From Sphagnum magellanicum (taxonomy: Eukaryota > Streptophyta > Sphagnopsida > Sphagnales > Sphagnaceae), in assembly GCA_021904315.1 (NCBI GenBank), contig CM038921.1, forward strand, positions 8,090,146 to 8,154,145: a stretch of 64,000 nucleotides of DNA, written 5' to 3'. Each line of letters begins with the position of its first letter. Position 1 is the first letter of the stretch. Shown here in pieces: positions 42,801 to 54,419 of the stretch. The notes beneath the pieces were generated by a model that did no database searches, was not told the origin of the DNA, and was given only the letters and a program-made list of their open reading frames with translations. The translations under genes were made by a program, and so were the position numbers.

Positions 42801-45049
42801 AGTGCCTTATGCATATTATTTTACTGCTCCTGTCTCAGGTGTCCTGCTTTACTGTATTTCTTGTGATTGGCAGGGAGGTCTATGTGAGCAAGACTGGTGA
42901 AAAAATGTCACGTTTAAAACCAGTGGATGATGAATGGATCCTACGGCGCTTGGACCGCTGGGGTGCACAGGATTTCCTTCCTCAAATTGGGCCCAAAGTA
43001 TGATGATGCCATGTTATGTCTGACCATTGATTTAACACATTAAACTTCATGATAAGAGCACTATTTCAACCTCCAGGTGTCAAAACTCAAAACTAAGTGT
43101 TTGGAAATTGAGAGCCCCAATTTTACTGTTAACACTTGATCACCACTAGGTAGACATATAAATGATGGGTGTTTTTAATGTGGGTCATTTTGCAGAAGGG
43201 AGCATTAATACAAGGGCTTATTAAAGAGCATTCTCCTAAACTTATTGTTGAGGTCACTCCCTCTTGCTGCCCTTTTTCGTTATTATAAAGGGGGCTATAT
43301 ATATATATGCTCAAGAAATTCACGTGGACACTGAATTTTCTTTTCTGAATCTGGGATGTAATTTGATTGAACTGAAGAGTTTTAATTTGGTCAGTAAAAG
43401 TTGGAACAGCAGAGAGCTGCTTTTGTTGACCTGACATCCAGTTTCAGTGACCTTCAAGCCTGCTGATTTGACAACAATGTGTCTTATGTGAGCAATCAGT
43501 GTAACACAAATATTGCGGTCATTTGAGATGCTGAGGAAATTGGTTGATAATTGATGATTGGAAGTAGGTAGGGACATTCATGGGGTATTCAGCCATCACA
43601 ATGGCACAAGCAGCACTATCAACAGCTCACATTGTTACATTTGAAAAAGATTTCAAGTGGATGCTTGTGGCCAAACGGTATGTAAATTCCTTCTTGCTTT
43701 CCTTTTTGCAGTTCACTTCATCTAAGTTTCACTAAATTCTCAAGAGCTATACAATAAACTAAAAGTGTGTCCATTTATCTTGTCTCCTGAAAACATAGTA
43801 CAAAATGCAGGAAGTACTAGTTTGATGTCTCTTCCATATAAGGAGAACTGACAAAATCCCTTGAGTTATTTAGCAATGTTACTCATAAAAATTTATATAT
43901 CTTGTATATGTGTTCTTAGTCTTTCCCTGTTTTGTCCTTTAGTTTTTCTTTTCCCTTTCTGTCATTCTTTGTTTCTTTGTCTTGTCATTGTTGTTGTGGT
44001 CTGTTGCTAGCCAGTAGTATGGCTGAGTCTTCCTGTTGCTTCTGGAATTCCAGCAGAAACTCAGTTTGTAGGTTGGTGCTTGTCACCAGCCTTTACCCTC
44101 TGTAGGGAGCTGATGAAGTCAGTGTGAAAGTTATGGTAGTTAAGTCACTATCATACATACTACTGTTGATGGTCCCTGAACAGGTGTGAGACTGGCACTT
44201 TTGTTCATACTAGTGTGCATTTTTATTTTTTTGTTTGTTCTGTCTTCCCTGGTTTGGTTCTTTCTGTGGCTTCCTGAGGAAGTGTTAACCTTGCTGTTTC
44301 TCTTCATCGTGAGAACAGAGATTTGTCTATTCTTATGAAAGATATATCTTGTATATGTGAAGTCTAGATGATGCAAAAAAACTGTCTGGTGGTTTTGATT
44401 GTAGGTTCACGTGGCAAGCAAAGATGAGCAACAAGATTGAGGTTCGATGGGGTGATGCCACCACACAGCTTCAAAAGCTTAGGGAGCCAATTGACTTCCT
44501 TTTACTTGATGCAAAACCTTCTGAGTATTTGGACTACTTGAAAGCAGCAGAACCACTCTTGTCCCCTGGATCGATAATTGTTGCTGATAATGCAGGTAAT
44601 GTATGTGAAATCAGTTAACGTACAAGGTACTCACAGGTCACCCAAGTCTAAGGGTTCATGTATGGCCTCATAGTTATAATGTTACCATCAGATTTTTTGT
44701 TGTTGTGGAGATTCTGTGCAATCTCATAGATGGGGATTTGTTCCTTTGAGCTATGAAACTCAAACTTCATGGCGTCTTTTGAGCTAAGTCTCTTTCCTTT
44801 TCAATTTAGCTGGCCTTAGTATGCTGTCATAGTACTCATTTACTGGTCACTCTCAACTGTGTTGTTATGGATGGACTAACCCACTCATGTATGTGTCCTC
44901 AAATTGCAGGTGTGTTTAAGACAGCAATGCAGCCATATCTTGATTATGTTCGACATTCAGGCAAGTATTCTAGTCAGTTCATCGAGACCACTTTAGAGTA
45001 TCAAGATCATGTTCCGGATGGTTTAGAAGTTAGCACCTTCTTGAATTGA
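39852..45049 (+). CDS. COMT-like class I O-methyltransferase with N-terminal membrane segment and putative plastid transit peptide, 400 aa
   Basis: Nine exons: 39852-40149, 40803-40938, 41832-41916, 42521-42582, 42874-42997, 43196-43252, 43568-43677, 44405-44595, 44910-45049; GT-AG throughout, 1203 nt including stop. The first about 95 residues are Ser/Arg-rich with few acidic residues early, suggestive of a transit peptide. A basic segment (RERERRRK) precedes one hydrophobic helix (about 146-168, ILFGAGAASCLLGSCIALA). The methyltransferase domain follows: SAM motif VEVGTFMGYSA (about 253-263), ribose-binding acidic E280, and D326, D352, N353 at the positions of the COMT Mg ligands. In COMT the lysine sits three residues after the first Asp; here Lys is two after (DAK), so the catalytic base may differ. 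The family methylates catechol-type hydroxyls; the substrate here is unknown. An upstream in-frame Met (39804) could extend it by 16 aa. Confidence 0.87.
40180..40735 (+). repeat. Telomere-type words and 73-bp tandem repeat inside methyltransferase intron 1
   Basis: Three copies of a 73-bp unit start at about 40371, 40444 and 40517 (GCATTCATTC start, GCAGTCTGGCTGCTGCATTT inside). Each ends with AAACCCTAGAATTTG, which holds a telo-box (AAACCCTA). Direct TTTAGGG words also occur at about 40170-40195 and 40705-40725. Confidence 0.85.
41150..41460 (+). repeat. Diverged tandem duplication (about 149 bp) in methyltransferase intron 2
   Basis: GAAGAGGGCACMA words at 41285 and 41434, and TTCAAGGTTTAGGGT versus TTGAAGGTTCAGGGT blocks, occur in the same order. 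The two units are clearly diverged. Confidence 0.55.
44185..44356 (+). repeat. Dispersed repeat D, copy in methyltransferase intron 7
   Basis: GGTTTGGTTCTTTCTGTGGC, TTCCTGAGGAAGTGTTA and CTATTCTTATGAAAGATAT occur here and, inverted, at 57600-57790. Because it lies between exons 7 and 8 of the methyltransferase gene it is a transposon or processed repeat that landed in the intron. Confidence 0.75.
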
Positions 45050-46560
45050 AAGCCAATGTTATTTAGTTATATTAATCTTGCATGAAAAATAATAAACTTG
45101 AGGGAAAAAAAGGGAAGATTAGTGCTGGAAAGTTGTATGTTAATCAGTACTGGTTTTCCTTACTTCGAATTTTCCTTTCATTTTCATTCAAAAGATAAAC
45201 AAGATTGCATAATTTCCTATACATAATTCATCAATCAATCAATCAGTTTAAGAAAAATGTGACATATAAATCTACAATTTTGCTTTTGTCATTTGGAATT
45301 GCAAACATGATTGATGATGTATTTGGCTAATTATTGTGAAATTGAGTGATGGGTCAGGGTTGGGGTATAAAACACAAAGGGTAAGGTTAAGGTTTTAGGG
45401 GTTGAAGCATAAAGCTTAGGTTTTCCAGATTATGGGTCAAGTCTGAAAGGTGACGGTGAAAATGATTCTTTCAAATTAATATTCTTCAAAACTATATGAC
45501 AATAAAAATAAAATGATTTTTCATCGGTTTATAGGTTTACATTGTATATGTCAAGAAAAAGGTCAATCTCGCCAAATGAGCTTGCCAAGGTACCTTGGTA
45601 GCTTTTGACACAAGGTAATAATGGTTGGTTCAACGCATTGTGTGTGAAACAATAAATTTAATTCGAAATTTTCATTATACCGAAAATGGAATATTCTTGA
45701 AGATTAAACACTTTCCTTCATAAACTTTAGTCATTGAAAAATAATAAATTTTGAAAATTTTAACATTTCCGAAAGTAATACAATTAGTTTCCAAGTTGCC
45801 AAGGTTATAGTAGGGTGTTGGCTTTGAACTATGAAGATTACTTCCATCCAACCCTCCATACCTAATCATCAATGACAAAGACTACATAATTTAAAGAAAT
45901 TCATCATTTGCTAACTAAGCATATAAACGATTGACTATAATACCAATTTAGTGCTAGTGCCTCATTTTTGGGGGAGTGAGGTGCTCACCTCATATATAGG
46001 TAACCTTTTTAAAAGTAAGAGAATAGGAGGCAAGGTGAGAGGATGCAATTTGTTCAATTGCTTATGGAGAGTTTCACCTCTAAAGCATGGCAAGTGTGCA
46101 ACCTTCTTCAAGCTTTTCACCCTAAACACCTACTCACATGTTTTGGGTGACTTTTGTATATAAAAAAAGGAGGTCAATGGGTAGCAATGGGTATCAAAAT
46201 TTTCATCCTTTTGGGATCCCAACTCCCATTCCCACTTCTCATCTCTTACTCATCACAAATAGAGAGAGAGAGAGAGAGAGTACGGACTTCTCTCTTATTG
46301 GCCTTTGATATGATAAATTTTGCACATGCCAAAAAATAAGGTGGGATGTCCTTTCTTTCTCCATTTCCACTTTCATCCAATTTTGGTGGTATTGTTTGTA
46401 ATAAATAGCCTAGGGGGATTTTTTTTTGTTTTTTTCAAAGATATTTCATGAATCCTTGATGATTGTGCTTTTTTGTTTGTTTGTTTGTTTGTTTGTTTGT
46501 GAAGGTATAACATTTATTTGAAGCCCCAAAAAGAGCAAAAGAACACACCATCAAAAAAGC
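45050..46560. other. Methyltransferase 3' flank and AT-rich intergenic DNA
   Basis: A likely polyadenylation region (AATAATAAACTTG) lies about 35-50 bp after the stop. Then AT-rich DNA without recognised genes, a GA run at about 46261-46280 and a TTTG-type run at about 46473-46500. Confidence 0.45.
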
Positions 46561-46860
46561 AAGGTCAAGGGTAAGCCTTGATAGGCTGGGCAGAGAAAAC
46601 CAAAAGTGGCTCGTAAAGGCCTCTTCCCATGGGCTCCACTGGAATATGGGCTCATGTGGGCGGGCTCCATTCTGGTCAAGCCCGTGGCTGAGGGCTTTTA
46701 ACCATCGGTAAAAGATGATACCCATAGGGAAAGGCAAAAAACCCGTGGGGAAAGCATTTTGAAAAATGAAATGCCCACAGGAACAAAACGCGTGCCCTTC
46801 ATTCATGCAAGCAAAATTATGGCCGGTAAATTAAATACCTTCCTAATACACTAGGAAAAT
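46560..46860. mobile_element. GC-richer palindrome-bearing segment, unclassified repeat
   Basis: GC rises relative to the flanks. Several short inverted words (GGGCTC/GAGCCC-like, CCCGTGGGG/CCCACAGG, GCATTTTGAAAAATGAAATGC). No protein is recognisable on either strand, so a transposon remnant is the most likely explanation. Confidence 0.35.
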
Positions 46861-46979
46861 TCATCAAGGTCTTTACAAGTATTGGGCGGTTTGTAGAATG
46901 CAGGACAGATATTTGATGATTATCAACCCAAGTATAACCCATGTATTTGCTCATTGATTCACAAAATTTTCAAACAACC

Positions 46980-47250
46980 ATGGTTCTCAAAAAAAAGATT
47001 TATTAAAAAAGTCAGGGAATCGGCCCAAGAATCATCAATTCTTTCATGAAAATCATCATTGGTTCTTTGAGGTTTTTGAAACAACCAAAACTGGTGGTTC
47101 TTCCATTCTGATTTTTTTTTTTTTTTTTTCAAAGAATCGAAACCGACGATTCTTTGATTTTTTTAATATTTAAAGAACTGAAACCGACGATTCTTTGATT
47201 TTTAAATATTTAAAGAACTGAAACCGACGGTTCTTTCGAAATTCAAAGAA
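46980..47250. repeat. Tandem repeat around GAAACCGACGATTCTTTGA, 40-42 bp unit
   Basis: AAACCGACG begins at 47139, 47181 and 47221, each followed by (A/G)TTCTTT and separated by TTTAAATATTTAAAGAACTG-like spacer. AAAGAAT and ATTCTTT words are inverted, so the array can fold back. A long T run (about 47111-47129) precedes it. Confidence 0.7.
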
Positions 47251-47779
47251 ACTGCCCAACACTGGCCCCATTTACACCACCAACAAACAATCCACCGACC
47301 ACGAGGAGACCTCAGAGGACTCCAGGGAACCCCGAATGTCAACAGAGTAGGAGCATTGGCCAGAGTGCGGAGTGCACCACGAGCTAACTGCTGACCGTGC
47401 AGGATAGATGGCGTGTGTGGACAGGAAACACTTTTTCACTGTGTTTCTTGTCCCCGACCAAACCATGGTGGTTAGCTATGTACTACCATCCACATGCATC
47501 TGGTTCCTTACTAGCCACCAATTTTCTTTATCTTTTAAGGTGCATTCACACTTGGTGTTAAGGACTCTGGTGTTAAAGTCCCCTAATGCCAAGCTAGTCA
47601 TTTAGTGAGGACCCAAACCTATTTACCACAAAGATGATTTTATGTTAAGTTAACATTCACTTAATATTAAACAATCACCTGCGGCTTGGCTTTCATTTTG
47701 GTGCATTTCAATTGTGCGTGCTTCTATGAGCATCTCATCTCCTTCAACCTGCTTGTCATTTAGTTTTTTCATTCATTTT

Positions 47780-50700
47780 TTAAAAATTTGTTTGATGTGT
47801 GTAAGTTGTTTTCTATGCATCTTCTTGAAGTTTTTTGTCTTGTATTTGTTTCTTTTCCATTGGTGTTAAGGCATCATGGCATCTCCCACATTGTAGCTAT
47901 TTCTAGATCTAATGTTGATAAGCCTCCTTTTCATTTTACTGTATTACATCTTGAAGTAATTGGTGATTCTTGTGGGCATTTTTTCAACCTTTACATCAGT
48001 TTGCATTTGGATGACAAGTTTGATTTCTTTCCCAATGCCTATACATTAACATATGTTGTTGATCCTTGTAATGAGGTTTTTATTTTTGTAACTTCTCCTC
48101 TGCCTCCTCTTGTACCTAATCCAAGTTTTCATTTCAATCTTGATGATGTTGCTTTTACATCTTCTCCTCTTCTTCAAGTTAAATGTGCCTTTAGGAAATG
48201 CCTTTAGAAAATGAGGTTGTTGAAAGGATTGATTATGAGTCTCTTGATAGAGAGGTAATTTCAAAATCTCGATTTCTTAAAATTGATGATAAGGAGTTGG
48301 AAAATGTTAACAAGGGAAGTCAAAAGTGAGTAAGCACATCAAGCTTTGGGCAATGAATGCATTCAATGAATGGAGACTGATTCATGGATTTGACATGGCG
48401 AAATCTATTTCTAATTTGTTTGAATATGAAGGTTTGATCAAGGATCTTGTGGATATGCTATCATCTTTTGTTTTGCAAGTTGCAAAAAAAGATGGCAACT
48501 TATATCCTCCAACCATGTACAATTTTTTACCATTTTTTGAATGTCTTTATAATTGGGTTTCTTTTTTTTTCATCATGTGTTTTTCTTGCTTTTGTCTTGT
48601 CTATGCTTCTACAAGTTATGTGTTTCTTTATGTTATTAGGTTTAGGGTTTATGTTAAGGTTTTAGGTTTTAGGTTTAGGGTTTATTTTAAGGTTTTAAGT
48701 TTAAGGTTTATGTTTTGGTTATAGGGTCTTATTTATTCTATTTGGTTTTTGCTTCTATCTTGTCTATGCTTTTACATGTTACATTGTTTTTTTCTATTAT
48801 TAAGTTTAAGGTTTTTGTTTACATTATAGGTTTAGGGTTTATTTTAAGGTTTAAAGTATAGGGTTTATGTTTGGGTTTCAAGTTCTTATTTATTTATTCT
48901 AGTTTTTGCTTCTATCTTGTCTATGCTTTTACAAGTTATGTGTTTATTTCTATTATTAAGTTTAGGGTTTTGTTTAGGTGCTAGATTATTCAAATATTTT
49001 TTAATTGGTTTGTGCTTTTATAGGTTTGGGTTTCTATTATGTTTCTTGACTTTTTTTTTTTGGCAGCATTCAAGCCTTAATACATGGTATTGGGAGATTT
49101 ATTAAGCAAAGGCAAGAACAACAAGTCATGGAATCAAGTAAAGCACTTGCAATTCCCTTTAACATATTCATGGATGCAAAATACCACTGAATGAAAGTTG
49201 TTAGAGATGAAACAACTTTTCAAACGTTGACAATTAGTCTTGGCAAATCAATCAATACAATTGACATTTTGTCCATTGAAGAAGAACAAAAGATGTTGGC
49301 ATAAGCGATATGTCAACCTACATTTCCTTTTGGTCTAAATTTGAGATTTGGCTATTTCGACATGTGGACATTTTTCATCAAGGAGTGCTTTGAACTTCGA
49401 AATGTTGATTTTGATGAATTTAGTTTTGTTTCACTGCATATTGATGTTGTTTTAAGGTTTTGTCAAGGTGTTTCCAAGAATTGGTGGATTGACATCACCC
49501 ATAGTTTTGTTGATTGGTTTAGGCCCGATGTTGATTACCAAGTTGTTGATGTTATTTTAAATTTCAACGAACTTACCTATTATTGTCCTACTTCCTGGTT
49601 TGTTGATAAGCCTGAACCACATCCATTATTTTTGTGGTCTAAACCTTAATGGAGGTTTTTTTACGATGTTTGGTTCAATATTGTTCCAATTGGTTGGAAC
49701 CATTTACGTCTAATTGTGGACAAATTCATTCGTGATTTTCCATATTTGAAAGATAAAATACCTTTTAATAAAAATGGCCAAGGTGTTGGAACCACTTGGA
49801 TGGAAAAAAAACTTGTGCCCTACGAATACGAAATCGAGGTAATTGGTCATTGAGATTCAATTCCATATGGAAAGTAAGTTTTCAATTTTGTTTTCATTTT
49901 TTTTGTTTTGTTTTGTTTTTTTTTTTTTTGGTTTTTTATTTCTATCATCTACCTTGTATGTTTTTGTTGTTTGTTGTGCATGTATATATAACCAAATAGA
50001 TATGCATCTTCGAGATTGGGCCATGCAACATATTATTAGCAAAAAGTTGAAATCTAGTCAACTGCTATGTTATGTCATAGAAGCATTTGCTTATGAGAAA
50101 ACAAAAGTAAGTAATTAGATTTTATTTTTTAGGTTTTTTTTTTTATTGACAACCATTTTTTGAATGTCATTTTGTTGAAAGTTGCTTGCAAATATCAAAA
50201 ATTCCTACAACAATTGCAAATTTCATTACAAATTACTTTGAAGTTGATGTAAAAGGACCTGAAGAAGCAAATCATGTTTTTTTTTCTAAAACCAATTTAG
50301 GATTTCATGATAATGTTTGTCATATTGTTTGTCATATGAAAAGTTGTTTGATAAGTTTTTGTCTTTCATTGTTAAGGTTGTTTTCAAAATGCAGGTTGGA
50401 AAAGACAAAAATGTTGAAGAAGACACAATTTTTATGGAGTTGTTGATATTGGCTTTATGATTGTTTCTGCCGCTACAAAAATTGATTGTTATCCTATGAA
50501 TGATGACCTTTTTGTTACTGTGTTGACTTCTAAATTTGTTGGTAGCCTTCTTTCTATCAATGTTTCTACAATTTCTACTTTTGTGAATACGATGAACAAT
50601 GTGTCACCTATTGTCGTTTTTGCAGATGAAGAAAATGCATTTATACAAATATCAAATATTGGTGGATTTGTTATTGATCTTGAAGACACATTCTAAAACA

Positions 50701-50900
50701 AGATGTTTGAAAAAAAGTTGTTCAAATACAAAAATAGGTTATATGCCATCTTTTTGTGGCCACCACTTCATACTGTCAATGTTAACAAAACATTTGGCCA
50801 TGTCTTCAATAATCGTTAGAATTTTCCTATTAACATTACTTATGTTGATCCGAAATCAATTCCTAGCTTAACATTACTAGGCATTGTTGATAGTTCTTGA
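47780..50900 (+). pseudogene. Crypton-like tyrosine recombinase element, multi-exon, decayed
   Basis: Plus-strand pieces read as one protein in order. (1) 48330-48530: KLWAMNAFNEWR ... LSSFVLQVAKKDGNLYPP, the N-terminal SAM-like domain shared by Cryptons and Crypton-derived ZMYM/QRICH/KCTD1 proteins. (2) 49060-49300, after acceptor TTTTGGCAG: FNIFMDAKYH, then SIEEEQKML. (3) 49330-49650: ECFELRNVDFDEF with the box-I Arg, to PLFLWSKP. (4) 49690-49870: VPIGWNHL, GQGVGTTW, IEVIGH, equivalent to the HxxR...TGH part of the catalytic core. Donors GTAAGT at about 49873 and 50107 flank a further exon-like piece. Stops and a frameshift near 48322 break it. Arg codons at the expected active-site positions appear as Gln, Trp and stop, as C-to-T/G-to-A changes at CpG would give. 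No symbol assigned. Confidence 0.6.
48630..48990 (+). repeat. Degenerate TTTAGGG-like telomere-type repeats inside an apparent intron
   Basis: Words GGTTTAGGGTTTA, GGTTTTAGG and GTTTAAGG recur irregularly between the first and second recombinase exons. They resemble the plant telomere unit but are interrupted, so this is a T/G-rich minisatellite and not a telomere. Confidence 0.5.
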
Positions 50901-51179
50901 TTTTCTAACATTCCAATAACATCCTCATTTTTTTAGTCTTTTCGAGATTCTTTTTTTATTGTTGGCAATAAATGGACAGAGGTTCAAGCACATTATTGAG
51001 ACAAATTGTTGTCTCAACAATAATCTCCTCATTGTAACACATGCACAATAAAGATTTTAGGGGGAAAATGTGGAAAGGATGACAAAATGAAGAACATTTG
51101 GATTTCATGAGGTCACTTGTTTTGGATTATGTATGTTTCTGATTTGGGAGCTTTGCATTGATTATTGCATTGGAATAAT

Positions 51180-51545
51180 TCATTTTTTTGAGTTTCTAGA
51201 GTTTCTAAGTATGTGGAGTTTTAAGTTTATGTAGTTAAGTTTTTGGAGTTTTTGGAGTTTTAAGTTTGGAGTTCTAGACTTTGGAGTTTTTGGAATTCTA
51301 AATTTTATTATTTTTGAGTTGTGAGTTGTAAGTATTTGGGGTTTTACGGTTATGAGTTTTGCAGTTTTTGGAGTTTTTATATTTTTGAGTTTCTAGAGTT
51401 TGGAGTTATGAGTTTTGAGTTTTTGGAGTTTTGTTGTTTTGTTGAGTTGTGATTAGTGAATTTGGGAGTTTGGTTTTTAAAGTTTTTGAGTTGTGTTGTT
51501 TTGTATTTAGTGAGTTTGGGGTTTGTGCTTTGGGGTTTTCAATGG
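51180..51545 (+). repeat. T/G-rich minisatellite based on GGAGTTTTT / TTTTGAGTT
   Basis: Strong strand asymmetry: the plus strand is almost only T and G, with units such as TTTTTGGAGTTT and GAGTTTTGAG repeated with variable spacing over about 365 bp. It follows the recombinase remnant. Confidence 0.75.
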
Positions 51546-53835
51546 GGATGAGTGAAATCTAGATGCTTGAACATTGAAAGTGTTGATCCACAATAGTTCT
51601 GCCCTAAAAAATCTACATTGTGTATGTGTATTTAAAAAATGATTTTCTTAATTTCTATTGTTGTTGTAAATTTTACATTTTTTGAATAAAAAATGATTTG
51701 TGGAATTTTTTTCATGCATCCAACAACATTTGTTTGAATCCATATTGGAATTTTTTAATTTGTACAATTTATAAGTTTTAATAATAAAATTGACTTTTGT
51801 GAATTATATATATAACACATGTTTCATTTGTAGTGAAAAGAAATTGAAAACAAAAACTGAAGAAAAAGAAAAAAAGATGAGAAGACATGGAGGAATTTCT
51901 ATTACGCGTAAGTTATTATGACAACTTGGAGAGTAACTTCCATGTGTTGGAAGTTTCTTTGCCATGCTATCTAGAATTTAAGATTTCTTTGGGCAAGTAA
52001 AGGACCAAAATTAACAAAGTGAAAAAAATTGGAATGCTTTAACTTACATAGGTGAAAGCTTACATTCTCTACTTAATTAACAATTGTAACAACAAATGTT
52101 AGACATTATATAATTCTTTGGAGGGCAAGTTTGAATAAAGATTGAAAATTATTTGACCTTGTTGAATATTTCGAAAGTTGAACCCAACCCAACACCTATT
52201 GAATATAAGAAGCAATCCACAACACTATATTACCAAGATGGATTCAAAATATAAGAAACAAAATATAAATGAACCCCTTGTATACTTATCCTTGATTGTC
52301 AAAATCTTTGAAATATTCAAATTGGGCTTGTCAAACCCAATCTTTTTGAATAATTAAAATATTTTAAGTAAAACTTCCCAATTAGTAATCGTAGGTACTA
52401 AAACCTTATGGTTGAGAAAAAAATTATGAATTAATCCAAGGTTATGTAATGTCAATGTGTCATTCATGATTGGGGTGCCAAAAAGGAATGACTAATTTTT
52501 AAAAGATTTCAAAGGACAACTTTGAATTTTTCTTGTATTTGCATCATTATAATTTTAATAAATTATTGTATGCCAATATATAAAATAATTTCAGGATCAA
52601 TTAGTAAAAATATTTGAAAATGATATAAATGCCTAAACTACTTGTCTCAAGTAGTCCAAATAAAAATGAATGAATTAAATGATGCAATTGATGTCAATTT
52701 TCTTTCATGGATAATTAATTTTTACATTTATGTTTGGCCATGTTCATTGAATGAATTTGATCTCATAATAAACCATATAAGAATTTTGAAAGTAACATAA
52801 TCCAATTTTTGGGGTTGCAAAGAAAAAGACTTTTTATAGTCTATTTGTTTGAATTTTTGTATTCTTTAGGCTTAAAATTTGTAGCTTGAAGTGTGGGTGA
52901 CATGTGCAAGAAATAATCATGTCAAAAACATATAAAATTGTTCATACAAGCTGATTAAAACATTTTTTGTATTTATGGGTTGAACCAAAGTTTATGTGCA
53001 CATTGATGTACACATGTGAAAAATCAACACCACCACATGCATTATTTTAATTTGGACTACTCAATGTTTTTCATTTAAATTTGTATCATATAGATACTAA
53101 ATTTGTAGAAAATAGGTTTAAACAAGTCTTGATATCCTTTTTCTTTTTTCTTAGAACCCCAACTATGAATGAGCCCCAATTCAAATATTTTATAATTACA
53201 TACAATTCATACTTTCTTTAAAAGATCCAAATATTATGATGCCATTTGCATCAGCTCCTACTTTCATTATTTATGCTTGTGATTTATACATTGTAAATAA
53301 ATAAAATATTAAGATAAATAAAAAAATTATTCTTAAGCATTTACATTAGAAATTCATTTCACATGAGAAAAAATTGTAATGGTTTTTATTAGTATAAATT
53401 TTTAATCATTTAAAAGAAGAAGAAATGTCCTTTAATAATTAATTATTTTTTTTAATCTTAATTTTATAATCATGAACATAACCTTTGAACAAGGTTCCAA
53501 ACTAAGCAAAATCCTTCCCCCTTCCCTTATCTTTTCCCCTTTTTATTTCCCTTGCATGTTCCTATCTTATTCCCAATAATGTATCATTATTTATGTCAAT
53601 CTCAAATTTGATTATAGAATTTATAACATGGGAGTGAAAACGTGCCTTTTCATTTACTTTTCTGAAAAGGTATTAAAATAATTTCAATGACAAAAAAATT
53701 GGAGGCACTAGGTGATTTTTTTGGAATTTATCATATGGTCCTCCAATTCCAAAAACAATTCTTATTGTATGGTCAAACATGAACATTTCCAAAGACAATT
53801 TCGAGGACAATTTCCTCATTTCCAAATTTAACTAC
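51546..53835. other. AT-rich intergenic DNA, no gene seen
   Basis: Low GC, few CpG, stops in all frames. No recognisable gene or repeat structure. Confidence 0.5.
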
Positions 53836-53839
53836 CTCA

Positions 53840-54340
53840 TTTTTTTTTCCCCCCATAATTACTTTCATTCTTATAACTAACTCGCTCTTTCTCCCAACAC
53901 ACCAACATGATATGAAAAAACAAATTAACATTTCCAAATTTAAAGAATCTCATTTCTTTTCTAAATAACTACTTTCATCCTTATAACTAACTCGCTCTTT
54001 CTCCCTACCCACCAACATGGATATGAAAAAACAAGTTAACATGCATGTTTTCTCATCATTTAAATTCGATATTGACATAAATAATGATGAATTATTGAAA
54101 ACCTTATGAAAACATAAAAATAAAATAAATTAACATTTCCAAACTTAAACAATCTCATTTCTTTTCTGAATAACTACTTTCATTCTTATAACTACCTCGC
54201 TCTTTCTCCCTACCCACCAACATGGATATGAAAAAACAAGTTACCATGTGTGTTTTCTCATCATTTAAATTCGATATTGACATAAATAATGATGAATTAT
54301 TGAAAACCTTATGAAAACATAAAAATAAAATAAAATAGTT
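53840..54340. repeat. Direct duplication with 205-bp period plus a partial third copy
   Basis: CTCGCTCTTTCTCC starts at 53881 (partial copy), 53991 and 54196. The two longer copies run from TTTCCAAA(T/C)TTAAA to AAACATAAAAATAAAATAA and are nearly identical over about 200 bp, including ATTCGATATTGACATAAAT. The duplication is recent. Confidence 0.85.
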
Positions 54341-54384
54341 GATTGACAAGGTACCGACGGGTGAGAAGCAATGCCGAGCTCAAA

Positions 54385-54404
54385 TTATATATATATATAT
54401 ATAT
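54385..54404. repeat. AT dinucleotide microsatellite
   Basis: Uninterrupted TATATATATATATATATATA-type run. No other role is evident. Confidence 0.9.
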
Positions 54405-54419
54405 TTGGACCAATTGAAG

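Noticed and set aside
48630..48990. Interstitial telomere
   Set aside because: TTTAGGG-like words are irregular and mixed with TTTAAGG; not a true telomere array.
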